The notes: a model not told the origin generated them from the letters alone. Numbered from the stretch's first letter, positions 9,795 through 22,000 are shown. The stretch is DNA of 64,000 nucleotides from Allantophomopsis cytisporea (GCA_024752435.1 CP103025.1:1302001-1366000); one strand, 5' to 3'. Made by a program: numbers and translations.

Positions 9795-11797
9795 TCACGT
9801 CCAATTAACCCCCCGCTGAACCTCCCACGCCATCCCCACATCAAAGTTCTCCCGTCTCGCAATGCCCACCGCCGGCGCCCCACCCAAAAACATCTCATAC
9901 AGCGCATCACAATCGATATCCGAGAGCGTCCAATGGCCGAGTTCGCCTCCATCTCTCACGACGCCCTTCGCAGCCCCATTATGTATATGATGCGCGTGAT
10001 ACGCCGCCCACATCATCTCGACGCGCCTCGCGAAGCCGCGTTGCAGGTTGGTGCCGTTGTCGCGCAGGGGCGTGGCGGTGCGGGGGCGCGCGGCGGGCGG
10101 GAAGGTGGAGGGGAGGGGGTGCAGGATGCCGGTTCCGAGGGGGAGGTAGACGAAGTGGGCTTGTGTTGCGTGGCAGTGCTGGAGGAAGGCTGTTAGGTTG
10201 GGGAGGGATGGTGGGGTTGGGAGGTTTGGGAGGGAGATGAGGTAGGTGTGGAAGAGAGGGAGGGGGAGCCAGGATTGGGTGTCTAGTGCGAGGGGGATGG
10301 TATTGATTTGGAGTGCCTGGAGGAGGGGCGTGAATTGGGGATCCCATTGCGACGGTGCTGGGGTCGGTGGTGGGCTTGGAGGGCTGATGCCGAGGTTTTG
10401 GAAGGCGGCGTGGATTAGTTGCGCTTTTGGATGGATGTGTGGATTGTCGTTCACATTGTATGAGCTAGTGAAGATGGAGAGTTGGCCCGCTGGATGATTT
10501 GACTGGCTATCGGAAGGGAATCTTCGGTGCTTTTCGCTCACTTGCGCTTTGATGGCTTGGTGGCCGCACTTGCGGACTACGTTATCCCAATATTCCTGCT
10601 GCTGAAGATTGGATATATGATCAACTGTGCTGAAACTTCATTAGTAGAATCCGGCTGAGATCTCGCTGAGTATTTCGCACATTGGGTATATATTGTAGGG
10701 AGAAGTTGCGAGCCTGTGATCCAGACATGGCTCTCTCGAATTGGAATCTATCTTATTAAAGTTTGGCCATTCTGTTGAGAACAAGCCTAGGCTTGGACAC
10801 AGACGCTCATCTTGGGATGCCAGATTTCGTTTCCATGCTATAGGATTTACATTGCCGCCCATTATCTACCGTTTTATAAGCAGTCTGTGTAATGATAACA
10901 TAACTTCAATACGAAAAACTCACAGCATTCGTCACCGAAAATCCAACTTCCGCCAGACTCTCGTCCTCAAAATATGGCTCAATTTCTTCATTTGAATCCT
11001 TCTCCTTGGACAGGAAACCACATGCTGCATGCTTTATCTGTCAACAGCTGCAAAGGAGGTCTTCATTGGATGAGTGGACTTACAGCAGTCTCGTGCAGCA
11101 GACTGATTGCAACATTAAATTGCTCCACAAGCCTTTGACTTGTGGTCAAGTCTTCCAAAAGCGGCGCTAGTCTCTCAAATGGGATATGTATCTTGGGCTG
11201 TCCATCCTGTACAACTGTAATCGCTTCATGGACGATCTCAGATGGCATACCGTTGAGGGGGTTACAGTGTGCACTGCAAATTCCAAATGTCAGGCTCTCA
11301 CCAAGTCTCATCCAGGTATCTTCAAGCCTTGTACTTCTTCTGTCGCTTTCGCATTTCAGATGGTGGCGTCGAAACCGACGGAGAGAAAGATTAGGTTGGG
11401 CTGCTGGATGTTGTTCCCAGTCTTCATTAATACATGCTAACCACCAGTGTAAGCAATGGATGTTCTGGATGAATTGAGAGGCCAGTGCGAGGCAAGGCTT
11501 TAAGAGATCCCAGACAACTTCATTGTCGGCTTTCCAGTAGCCTTCTCTTCCTCCGCCGAGGGCATAGAATGCTAGATGGTGAGGAAGCTGCGTCTCCCAT
11601 TTGTCTCTTGCGTAGAGCGGATGAATGTTCTGCAAGTTGGATTTCTTAGCACGGGGGCTATCTAATGCGCCCAGTGAGTGAAGGTGTGCTCTGCTGAATC
11701 CATCGTAGAGACTATCATGATCTATCACAATATTTCGGCCGGAATAGGAGGGTTCAGATATTGGTGTCTGTGGAATTGTTTGGCACATTGTTATCAT
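9795..11797 (-). CDS. uncharacterised protein with HETAH zincin-like motif
   Basis: Four exons: 11797-11084, 11031-10924, 10865-10681 and 10629-9795 (1,842 nt, 613 aa). The last intron has a perfect TACTAAT branch site, and all phases match. Joining exons 1 and 2 at the acceptor before 11031 creates LLHETAHA at residues 235-239, an HExxH zinc-binding motif. It is followed by FEDESLAEVGF (259-269), where E262 or E266 could be the third ligand of a gluzincin-type site. I infer a metalloprotease-like fold; no known peptidase family is recognised. The C-terminal exon is Pro-rich and very G-rich on the plus strand (10060-10290). The stop lies within ACGTGAGT, itself donor-like, so a further 3' exon is possible. 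Start MITMCQ is the first in-frame ATG. Confidence 0.75.
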
Positions 11798-12521
11798 TGA
11801 GATCGATTTCCAATTTCTGAGAACTTGACAACATTGGCGTGCGCTTTAGATATATGAGTCATTGTGGAACGTAGAAAAGTCACCGACTAAGTCCACTGAT
11901 ATATTGAGGGTTGAGATATTAGAGATGGTAAAACTGAGCTTTGTATCGGACAAAGAACTTGCTGAATCCGGATGGCTAGACAATCTTTTGTTGGCTACTC
12001 TTTGTTGGGAAGCCCTCATTTGTTATTCTGAGAACTCCAGTAAGTTCTTCATAATTTCTGCACATCTTCTTATCTGAAGTAGGAAACTATACCATAAGTG
12101 AATCACGGGTACAAATTACCATAATCCAGAGGAAGAGCACTTTTCTCATGATTGCATCCCATCTCTTCGCATATAATCCATGAGGTGGTAATTTAACAGG
12201 TTGCAACAATAATGATGATAATGATAATAGTAATAGTAATAATAACAATAACAACAATAATAATAAATTTGTGATATTCAAGATTTCCCAAGTTATGAAC
12301 TATTGATGATCAATCAATCAACAAGTAACCAGGGTTTAACATTCCTGATATTTGTGATCGGATGAGACGGTCCCTTTGGTGCCGGGGGGAATCTCTAGAA
12401 CCCTTGGTGGTGTGGGCACACTAGCGTTCGCGCACACACAATTGAAACCAACACAGACCCGTCTGACTCCACTTTAATAATTGCTTGATATTTCTAAATA
12501 AAGAACTATTTTCCATCAATA
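11798..12521. other. intergenic, with AT-rich trinucleotide tract
   Basis: This is the upstream region of the HETAH gene. It holds a degenerate AAT/GAT/AAC triplet tract at about 12205-12267. No gene is recognised. Confidence 0.5.
12205..12267. repeat. degenerate (AAT/GAT/AAC)n tract
   Basis: About 20 triplets of AAT-like composition with interruptions; intergenic. Confidence 0.8.
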
Positions 12522-12593
12522 GGCCTGATAGTTCAGTGGTAGAATTCTTGCTTTGGGTGTAAGAGGTCTCCGGTTCAATCCCGGATTAGGCCC
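12522..12593 (+). tRNA. tRNA-Pro(UGG)
   Basis: A 72-nt cloverleaf without an intron. The acceptor stem is GGCCTGA/TTAGGCC with discriminator C. The anticodon stem CTTGC/GTAAG closes loop TT-TGG-GT, so the anticodon is UGG (proline). The D stem is GTTC/GAAT and the T arm is TCCGG-TTCAATC-CCGGA. The B box GGTTCAATCCC is canonical. A T-run (12600-12607) just downstream is a typical RNA polymerase III terminator. A damaged inverted copy lies 320 bp away at 12911-12980. Confidence 0.95.
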
Positions 12594-12964
12594 TATTAAC
12601 TTTTTTTGTCTATCTTTGGAATTTCAGAAGACGTTATAGATGGGATTTTGAATAGAAGTATTCATACATTTTTTATTGGATTTATTTTATTTTTAATTAG
12701 TATCAAAGTACTTTGTAACCGCTGTAAGGGCGAAATGCTATTAACATCAAAGTTCTTCTTGCCTATGATTTTCCATATAACAAGGTTTATCACATTTTTC
12801 ATGTTGATTCGTGCTTCGTGATACATCATGTTGCACAACTTGTGAACGAACACGTAATATACGGTCTACTAACAAATAAGAAATTCAAGAGACTGACAAA
12901 AAAGCTAGTATGGCCTAATCCGGGATTGAACCGGAGACCTCTTACACCCAAAGCAAGAATTCTA
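12540..12964. repeat. inverted repeat of tRNA-Pro, 53-bp perfect arms
   Basis: The segment 12540-12592 (plus) matches the complement of 12912-12964 over 53 bp without a mismatch, separated by 319 bp. Similarity continues past the gene into the T-run terminator flank on both sides (about 12594-12615 and 12890-12911). The 319-bp spacer is AT-rich and has no recognised gene. Confidence 0.9.
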
Positions 12965-12980
12965 TCATATTATCATATCC
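12911..12980 (-). pseudogene. tRNA-Pro(UGG) pseudogene
   Basis: The anticodon arm, T arm and 3' acceptor strand are identical to the intact tRNA-Pro at 12522. The 5' acceptor strand and D arm are replaced by an AT-rich stretch (about 12965-12980) that cannot pair with TTAGGCC and lacks the A box. It is therefore unlikely to yield a mature tRNA. Confidence 0.85.
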
Positions 12981-14108
12981 GCAGAGCGGGGCACCCGTTC
13001 TGAGTGGTGATAGAAAGGGAGACAAGTGTCCGAGCTTCCATGCATATCTTCAATGATGAGTCACGAGATAGATTTAGATTTCCAAATCAATACATAGTTC
13101 TGAATATTCATGATTTTGTTAATAACTGTAGCGCTTTCATATATTCTTCTGCTAGTCTATCAAACAAAATCCAGACGCGTCAACGACCAGGAAAGTTTAC
13201 TCTAGTCATCATAATCCTAATGATATCACCGTATCTATTCAAAATGATAACAAGTACTCGGACAACAAAAAATGGGTTCATATGATCTTTTATTCTCATG
13301 CTCGTTCCATAATATTCTCATGTCACGCAATGCCCCAAAGCACACAATGCACCCAACCATGAAGAAACAGCAAAAGAAGAAGAAGAAAATAGGTGGGAAA
13401 AGGAAACACACAGAAGCAGACCCCGAATATCAAAGCAAAGAAAAAACTCTTTCTCCCGTAGTAAACACAGAGGAACACAAGTCGCAATCCCCATATACCC
13501 AGTTCCCCCAATCCAGATCCCGCCCCAGATGATCAGACAACAATCGGCAAGGGACAGACATTGAAGATGAGGGCAAAGATAAAAGCAAAGAAACCAACGC
13601 TGATCGACAATGCAGATAGAAAGCTCTCTCTTTCTAGTCAAACACGTGGATATCCCGCATGGGAAAATCCAGACCCTCTTTGCCACGGGAGGGAATCGCA
13701 AGATCCCAAAGTCTATAAACTCATATGATATCACAAAAAAAAAAAAAAAAAAAAAAAGGGGGGAGAAAAACAAGGATAAGGAGGTTAGCGTGATCCCCCT
13801 TCTGCTTCTGGTGTTTCCGAATTTCCATGCTATGCTTCCAGGCATGCCTTAATAACGCCTTGTTTTTATCAACAACTCTGAGTGTGTAGAGGTCTTTTTT
13901 TTAATGAAGTTTTCGAGAATAAAGCCGTACTCTCTCTCCCACCCATACCGCCTTGAGGGAGCCGGTTTGATATATGGAATAATGACATTCCAGTCATCTT
14001 TTATGGTGTTCGGCACAGAGATGATATCTCAGCATGTATGCCGCAAAAGACTCATGTATGGTAAGCCTGGACCGGGGAGCAGATTTGGTGACCATATCAG
14101 ACGAAAGT
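12981..14108. other. intergenic with long poly-A/G run
   Basis: This is the 3' side of the Cid1-type gene. It contains a run of 23 A followed by six G (13735-13763). A 176-codon minus-strand open frame (13318-13845) translates through the homopolymer into a Phe run and is probably spurious. No gene is recognised. Confidence 0.5.
13735..13763. repeat. A23-G6 homopolymer run
   Basis: Twenty-three A are followed by six G on the plus strand. The length may be unreliable in the assembly. Confidence 0.85.
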
Positions 14109-17100
14109 TCAGCCACCTTTTCTGTCACTTTCATGCTTCGGTGGTTTTTCATTCTGTATAGAATGACCATTTCCTCCATTCTTCGACTCTGGTGCGCCAC
14201 CTTTCTTCTTTTTAGGAGGAATCTTCTGCCAAGTTCCAGGAAGGCCACCCTCACTCTTCGCTCCTCGTGTATGACCGTTCCTTCCCGACTGGCCAGATTG
14301 CTTTGCAGTACTATTTGCAAGAGCATGCTTTAGAGGCTGTTTTGGCGCGTATGATCTGTTATCGGGCGCAGATGATAGGGGCTGTGATCCCCTAGAGGCA
14401 GCATTGTTCTCAACCTTTCTGCTCGCATTCGGCGATGGCGACCTAGTCTCATAGACAGGGGATAGATGAGGCAAATCATCTTTTAAAGCATCGACACTAT
14501 CTAGGCCCGAAGTTCCAAGTGGCACCATACCACTATTTTGCTGTTGGCGAGTTAATCGTAGTCTCGAATTTGGTGAGAGCCGGTTGATTCCGTTCAACGA
14601 AAGATCGGCTCCAGGAGTCTGTTCAAAGCCTGTAGTCGCGTTAGGAAGAGCCTCGTGAGAGGGAGGCGCAGCTGCATATGTAGAGTGATTTGCTGTCGAT
14701 TCTGTGCCATTTGATGATGATAGCTGCTGATTATTGCAAGTCTCTTGTCCCTCGTATTGTCCCGGCTGCAACTGTTGTCCTGGACCAACAGAGGGTTCAA
14801 ACCCAACATCTTGATAGAAAAGTTCATCGGCACCCGTGACAGTCTCAAGGCCAGACGCTTCTGAGGCAGAACTCTCACTTGTCGATGGGTGGCGATACGA
14901 TATTTGTGAACCATAGCTAGAGCCGTTTACAACTAGTGGCCCACGATCATCAGGAGAACGGAAATAATTGCCATTTTGATGTTGAGAATTAACTGCACTC
15001 AGAGGAGCCGAGTGAGATCCCAAAGGAACTCTATTTCCCATTGGCGATGGAGATCGCGAACTGCGACGTAATCGGTCGTAAATGGCCGCCTGAGGAAAAT
15101 GTTCTGTTGATGGCCTTCGGCGAGCTCCATTACCTTCATTGAAAGATGGGATGGCAAGTGGTGCGGCGGCGGTTCTTTGTGTCATCATTGGTTGAGTGCC
15201 ATTAACAAAATATCCTACATATTCCCTGGGTGCTGCCATCTCTGGGGGAGAATCACCGAGTGTAATTGTCGAATTAGAAAGCGAATCAGCCTCATAGCCA
15301 CGATCGCTGTTCTCATCACCAGAAAAGCCATGCATTTGCATATTGTTAGCTTGCCGAAGACCATTATATGCGGTTAGCCCATTGATGCTATGACCTGAAC
15401 CATTGGAACCTTGTAGAGCAAGAGGCGAAGGCACCGAACGAGCTGCTGGTTGTGAGTGTGAACGCAATGAACTGCTAGACATTCCCGAGCCAACAGCCGT
15501 GCCACCAGTTACAGTGGATCGATGCAGGCTCCTGCGTAGTTCCGGTACAGCTGCTGGCATTGAAGGTGAAGAGGGATAGGTACTAGGACTGGGTTGTTGG
15601 TAACCCGGCATCGTTTGAAACTGCAATGGATAGTAGTACATATCCGGTCGGGATATCGGTGCTGTAAGAGGTGGGTTATCAAATGAACCTGCACGATGCG
15701 AAGACCTTTCAGCTGGCTGCGAGGTTGCAGTGTGCCCGTTCGGATTTAGGCGTGAATTATATGCCTGGGCTGCATAAGCTTGTGTCTGCGTATAGAGCTG
15801 TAATCGGAGGCTATTCTCTTGGGCCTGAAGCACAGAAAATGTCGTATACAAATCGTTGTGAAGTTGCGTTTGAGCGTTTTGTGTCTGTATCCAAACCTGT
15901 TCTGGTGTCATGTTTTGCGGAACAGCTTGGGGTAGGTAATTTGCGGGATTGTGGTCAAATGCACCACTTGACGCTCGACGATTGCCACTTGACCCTCTAT
16001 TCCCAAATTGATGGTTTCTTCCACCCCTGTTATGGCCTCCTCTGCCTCCCCGACCATTTTGAGAGCTACTTCGTGATATTGATACCACTGGACGAGGCTG
16101 TGGGATAGGTCTCTGCCAAATCTTCTCCTCTTCTTTTGGGAAAACGTATTCTTCACAACACTCATCTAACTTTGCCTCGCTGATAAGGTCAAAAGCTCGG
16201 CGTATCTCGATATGCAGACCCCGCCACGAGGTATCATCCGCTGTGTTACCAAGATTTCGCGAAGTATTGAATGGCTCTTCCACGCATAGCCGATTGTTGT
16301 TGCCCACATGCCATCTCTTTTCTGTCTTTGAGATTATCTTTCCACTTCGAACTGAGATGACACTCGTGTCATAATCCAACTCATGACCATAATATCGAAA
16401 GAAACCGAAAAGCAATTCCCCTAAACTCTCATGGTTGTCCTTGCCGTAGGAACTTAGAGCTTCAACGTCATCAGCAAAAGGAGATTCCACGCCATCACGC
16501 GGTGGAAGTTTCTGATGCGGCCGCTGGTGCAAAGAGGGGAGCACAGGAGGCTTTCGTGTTTGTAGAAAGTTGATGATCATGCATATCCAAGTGTATGAGC
16601 TCAGTGTACCGCCAAAGGCTATTTATGATTAGTGCAAGTCTGACACCTCAAAAGGGGTAATACATACCCGCATCATTGATCAGTCGTCTTTTTGTCCAAT
16701 GCTTGATAATCATAGCCAAAGGTCTAACACGTTTATCCACTTCCACATAGGTCTTGATCATTCGAGTGTTTTCAAGGGCCAAGGTGTTATTAACGTTCAT
16801 ATCGCACGCCAAAGAAAGCTCTGGATCCCACACTTTCACAATGGGAACTTTGGCAGTTGAGACACATATCACCTTTTCCATACCATCTTTTGCATTGTTA
16901 GCTCATAATCAACTCCATAAGAGATTTTAGCTCACGTTTTGCCAGCAACTCGGCGAGCATGCACACCCCTTCGAGCTCTTTCCACGGTGTCGTGATACAT
17001 ATGTCCACTTTAAAGACATTAGTTTGCTTTCATGCAATGAGTTGTTTAACATACCATCAGATTCATCTGTACATAATAGATTCCCCGATGATCCAAACAT

Positions 17101-18054
17101 GTGTACACGAATGTCATGCCCACGCCACTCATCGTTCAGAAGCTTCTCTAACTTCGTCACAAACTTCTGCCTCCGGGTCTCGCTCTCCTGGCTTGGAAGT
17201 AACTTTTCATAGAGATTCTGCATGTCTCTAGACAATCCCTTCTCCTCATCTTCATCCAGTTTGGCTTTGATGTTCTCCGATTTCACCTTGTCAAGTGGAT
17301 CAGTCCCAATGCTATACGCCATCCGCCGTCGTGAATGGGCCATTGCGGTTTCATATCGACATCCTCTGCCAAATTTGGGGGGTAGAGGTTTTAATGATGG
17401 AAGCGTACTATTCGATTCGGAATATACTGAGCGTGGAGAATGGTTGGGAAGCGCGTTGGGCGACGGCTCTCGAGAGCCAAACGAGAAATCGCGAGGATGT
17501 TGATGAGGTGTTGAGGGGACCGAACTCGACTGCTGAGATATATTGGAGCGCGCATGCTGCATGAGTGGTCGGTTTGGATGAGAGGTACTCGGTAAGTCGA
17601 ATGTTTTCGACGACATTGTTGCTCGACTCTCCCCTGTTATGAGCGAGCGCTCGCCGTTGCCAGTAGATTGTGAAACCTTATTCCCATGACCACTTTGCAA
17701 ATTATCTCGCGCGCGTCTTTTGGGACCAGCGCTGGCCTGCCCTGATCTTGAACCCGATACAGCGTGGATGTGTTCGGCACTGAGCTGTGGGGGTAGCGGC
17801 GAGCTCTGTAACTTAGCCACTTTACCTGCTGCGATGAGTTTGTTGTATTGAACGAGCTGAGCCTGGTACACAGATGTCTCGTAGGGAAGCACTTGAGGAA
17901 TGCTGTCCAGTTGTGGTGGTTGCGGGATGCGACTTGGTGAAAGATTAGCAGTGGAGTTTGCTGTAGCTAAGCCGGAGTTTCGTCCAAGAAATCGCGACCA
18001 CTGAGGATTGTGATATGAATATTCGATGTGTCCAGTCACAGACTTTCCCTCCAT
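14109..18054 (-). CDS. Cid1/Trf-type non-canonical poly(A)/uridylyl polymerase
   Basis: These enzymes add A or U tails to RNA 3' ends. Exons: 18054-17055, 17007-16936, 16886-16668 and 16618-14109 (3,801 nt, 1,266 aa). The nucleotidyltransferase core starts with FGSSGN. The exon 1-2 junction rebuilds DESDVDIC, whose D333 and D335 are the first two catalytic aspartates. The third lies in LACDMNVNN of exon 3, before the conserved YVEVDKRVRPLAMIIKHWTK. Exon 4 opens with AFGGTLSSYTW and carries the PAP-associated domain (ESLGELLFGFFRYYG). About 330 N-terminal and 650 C-terminal residues are Ser/Pro/Asn/Gln-rich and predicted disordered. The C-terminus becomes Lys-rich (KIPPKKKKGG), which may bind RNA. 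Start at 18054 is the first ATG after an in-frame stop; an upstream spliced start is possible. Tail type (A or U) cannot be read from sequence. Confidence 0.92.
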
Positions 18055-18290
18055 CAACTCTGACACCGTTTGCTCCAGTAGTGTCTGTGGAGGCGTATCT
18101 GTGCGAGCAATGCTGGACTACTCTCAGCAGCGTTGTCGTTCGTCTTTTCGTGGGTATTCGTAAGTACAAAGCAGGACACACAGTTGCCCGCGAGATTACA
18201 CAAGTATTCGAGAAGGGGCAAGAAAAGCAAACAGCAGAGCCAGATGCTGTTATGAGCTGCCAGAGAAGGCTCTCTGGTAACGGCGAAAGA
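18055..18290. other. leader of the Cid1-type gene
   Basis: Presumed promoter or 5' untranslated region. A 25-codon open extension directly upstream of the start (from about 18126) is in frame but lacks ATG, so a spliced upstream exon is conceivable. Confidence 0.4.
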
Positions 18291-19070
18291 TCAAGTCTGC
18301 CGTCCTAACCGTCGGGATTTGGTTGTGGTTATGATTGTACTTGTTGTCGAGGAGAAGGGCGAGATTGCGAGGTGGCGCGTAGGAAGGTGTAGACTTGAGG
18401 GATTGTGGATGATATGTATGGCGACAATATCGACTTTGAGGAGTCTTTCCACACAAATTGCTCGGTCGTCGAGATCGTCAATCTGGATAGGTGGGACTGC
18501 ACTGCTTTGTTCGACGTAGGGGCAATGGGAATAATACGATGTTCGAAGCGTGAGGCATCCCACACTAGAGAGACGCGCTAGCTTATTGGACCCGGAGAGC
18601 AGCAATGAATATGCTTCGCGGGAGTGCTCCTTCTCATCAACAGGTATGCAAAGCGAGATCTGCTGTGGAGTCCATGAGAGGGCCTGATACGATTCTACAA
18701 CTATGCACGGCACTGGAATGAAATTCGACCCCAAGACATTTGGATTTCTATTTTCGATCTGATTAGGGACTATTTCGAAGTGTTTTGCAGTGTTTTGAAT
18801 ATCTCCTTTTTTGTTTTTGTTTTTACAGCGGGTGTCCGTGGGATTAATTGTCGATGTCTGTGTGAATCTATTGGAAACCTCGTTAGGCCATGAACAAGGT
18901 AGTGAGTAAGTAGTATTGGTAGCACAATGGTGAAGTGATTCGTAACATCGTAGGTGGTTAAGTGGTAAGGTATTGCAATGTCGGTGGGCAAGTATGGGAT
19001 CACATCTCTGAAATGTCCATTTCAGGATGTGCGTATATTTGTAGGTACATATGTAAGTATATGTATACAT
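18291..19070 (-). CDS. unrecognised open frame, 259 codons, doubtful
   Basis: An uninterrupted ATG-to-stop frame upstream of, and on the same strand as, the Cid1-type gene. The N-terminus (MYTYTYICTYKYTH) is read from a TATG-type repeat and looks non-coding. The second half is mixed and more protein-like (for example VDEKEHSREAYSLLLSG). No domain, signal peptide or membrane segment is evident. At this length it is somewhat longer than chance open frames elsewhere in the window. It might be a separate small gene, an upstream exon, or accidental. I recognise no family. Confidence 0.25.
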   Translation of the reverse strand: MYTYTYICTYKYTHILKWTFQRCDPILAHRHCNTLPLNHLRCYESLHHCATNTTYSLPCSWPNEVSNRFTQTSTINPTDTRCKNKNKKGDIQNTAKHFEIVPNQIENRNPNVLGSNFIPVPCIVVESYQALSWTPQQISLCIPVDEKEHSREAYSLLLSGSNKLARLSSVGCLTLRTSYYSHCPYVEQSSAVPPIQIDDLDDRAICVERLLKVDIVAIHIIHNPSSLHLPTRHLAISPFSSTTSTIITTTKSRRLGRQT

Positions 19071-22000
19071 GTATATTCGTAAGGATATGAGCTCGTAATT
19101 CGGTATGCATGTACGTACGGATTATGTATACATAATACATATAGATGTGAGTGAATACAAGCAGAAAGTCCCCTCTCTACCTACCCACCTACATTTCCAT
19201 GATATGTCTTGCCTTACAGAAAAGCGTAAGTAATCTCATCCATCCTCCGGGGTAAAAGAAGGAGAAGAAGGGGAAGAAGAAGAAGAAGAAGAAGAAGAAG
19301 AAGAAGAGAGAAAGGCCAAATGAAAAGGTTAACTTCACTTGGGGCATAGGTCAGCGGCCCCTCATCAACGATACCCTGCGACAACCCTTATTTACCTAAT
19401 TCACCTGGTTCATCTTGTTCACCTTATTCACTTTATTCACCTCATTCACGACCCCGTTGTTCTCACTCATCTCAATTTATTGGCGTATTGGCGCTCGAGT
19501 ATTGACCTTTCCAGAGTCTCACCACACTCTCCCAAGTACTCAATGAATACGAACTTACATACACACATACTGCGTTATCGAGCCTCAGGGTTCCTGACTG
19601 AATGTGACCCTGCGACCTATCATCTTTCTCCTTTAGAGAGTAATACCGAATCCTCTTAAACAACATTCGGCTGAATTCTTAGGAATTTCAATCTTCAGCT
19701 CTGGCATTTGTGTGTGCTTTATGCCTTGTGCCTTGTGCCTTGTGTTCTGTACCTCTTCGGATGTGCGATGCGCCATATACGATATACGATGTGCTTGTCC
19801 TCGAGGAAGGCTTATATTAACAGCCCTTCAAGAGGTGTTGTCATTCAGCCTATCAAGCCATCCTCCAACATAAAGTATGTATATGTGATTACTGGAGATC
19901 CAAAAGCTAGAGTAGATAAGGTACTCACTCTATTCACTACTCAGTCCAGTCAATAGTGTGGCCCACGCTGTGCACAACCAAGACTCGACAGAGCAAAACC
20001 CTGGACATTCACTACGCCTTACCATTCAAACACCATTTGAACAAAACATTGTTGGCCGCTTAAAACACCCCACCGACGTGCGTGCAACCTATACTCATAT
20101 GAGGAGTTGTGTAGCTCGTAAATTAATCGGCAACATATCATGAAGTCAACTTGAAGAATCAAGTCCAATTGAAGATATGAATTGAGAACGGATGTGTCTC
20201 GATCGTGCAGGTAAACGTGTCGGCAAGTTAACCGTCCATATGCGTTCAATTTCCCCTGCAGGAAGAACAGACAAATTCTAGATCTCCTGCCGCAGCGGGA
20301 TCAAGTTCATATGCACCTCCGGCAAATAACACCCATGTACAATCGTCATCGTGATAACTCTGGGGTACTCCCTGCCCATCGTTGAAAAGGGAAGATATAT
20401 ATTTCCAGAAGCATGTTCTGCAGGCCGAACCACTCACGGTTCAACCATGTTCGCCAATTATTGACAAAGAGTTGTGAGACGTTCGAGTACTCATACGCTC
20501 AAGACGACTTAGACTGCTCTACTTTGTTCATCGATGCTCTTCCCAGCGCTAATCACCGGGCCGCTTTCCGGCTCAACTCGTGGCTACGAAGGACAATTAT
20601 GGCTGAAGGGACACAGAATAATATATAGGCTTCGGCAAATTACCTTGATCAAGTGGCCAGTTCGAGTACATGGCTGTCATTGTATGACTTGGTGTCGTAG
20701 CAGACCTTGCCCTCTCTTGTAGATCAGAGGAGCACGTCTTGATGTTGAGAACTCCATCTGACCCTCGATCTCCATTCAACCTGCCAGTCCATCCACAATC
20801 CAGCCCCGCTTCGTTGCCCATCGAGAAACTTGATCATACTCCCAAACATCCATATTCACCTCAAGTATGCACCATATGCATTGTCGAATCGACTGCGAGA
20901 AAGGTTTGAACGACAAGTCCCATGCCATCTTTCCCCACACGCCCAGACAACCCCAATACAAACTACCTGTGGTGGGCAGCACAAGATCTGATCGAAACTT
21001 GGAGCATGAACACAACGAAAAACAAGACTCCATAAGAACTAGTTCGCTCGTTATCTGCCATGTGCTGTGCCACCTGAATAGGAGCCTGGTACATGGGACA
21101 AACAGAGTAACCCGTCTATCACAGATTCCAGGTAACGATGACCTCAATCGGTCAGATAAGAGCCCCCCTTATGACAAAAGCCAAGAAACGATCACATGAA
21201 AGGAGAAAACAACGAAAACCATACCTATAAAACAATGGAAGAACCAAAGCCTATCTCTAAGAAATGGCAGTATCAAACCTAAATGCTCCTCATGTCATCA
21301 GGTCAGGAGAGTGAGTGCACAAAGAGCAAGCACTAGATGCACTAGAAGCAACTTCCAAGGGACGCCGTCAACAATCAAAAGGGCAGCGCGCGCCCAGCCC
21401 CAAGCCCGCACAAGACGAAGAAGGGTCTAAGAAAAGCGCGCGGGCTGGTGCTGCAGAAAGGGGGAAATGCAAGAAAGAGAGGGTAATCGGGACGATATCC
21501 GAGATTCCTTCTAGGGTTTCCAGCCGTGGCGTCCGGAGCCGAAAGTCTATTTGCTTTGCTGCTGCGTGCTGATGCTGGATATCGAACGATGTTTGGGGGA
21601 TCGTGGGAATTTTAATACTCCCTTCAGAGTCTCCAATTTTTACTATGTCATCATACCCGTTGTAAGTACAGAATTTAGATGGTGGGGATACAGAAGGTTC
21701 TCATTGACAAATTCACTTATGCTTTTTTCTTCTTAGTACTCACGTGCCTTTGCCTTTTTTGCATTTTAATTTATGAATATGGAGCTTCAGTTGAAGTCGT
21801 GTACATTCGGGGTTTCATTCGGCACGATTTGTAAAACTCCGGAGCACGCAGGACCGGACAACAGCGAATCACAAGCTGAAGACGCAGAGAAAAAAGAAAA
21901 AGAGAAAAACAATGAGGGGAAGAGTAAGACAGCAGAATTTGACGAAAGTGGAAAAGAGAAGGAGAAAAAAAAAAGAATTGCAAAAAGCATGTCACAAAAA

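Noticed and set aside
13318..13845. 176-codon minus-strand open frame with hydrophobic stretches
   Set aside because: It reads through the A23 run as polyphenylalanine, its length is within chance expectation, and it has no recognisable features.
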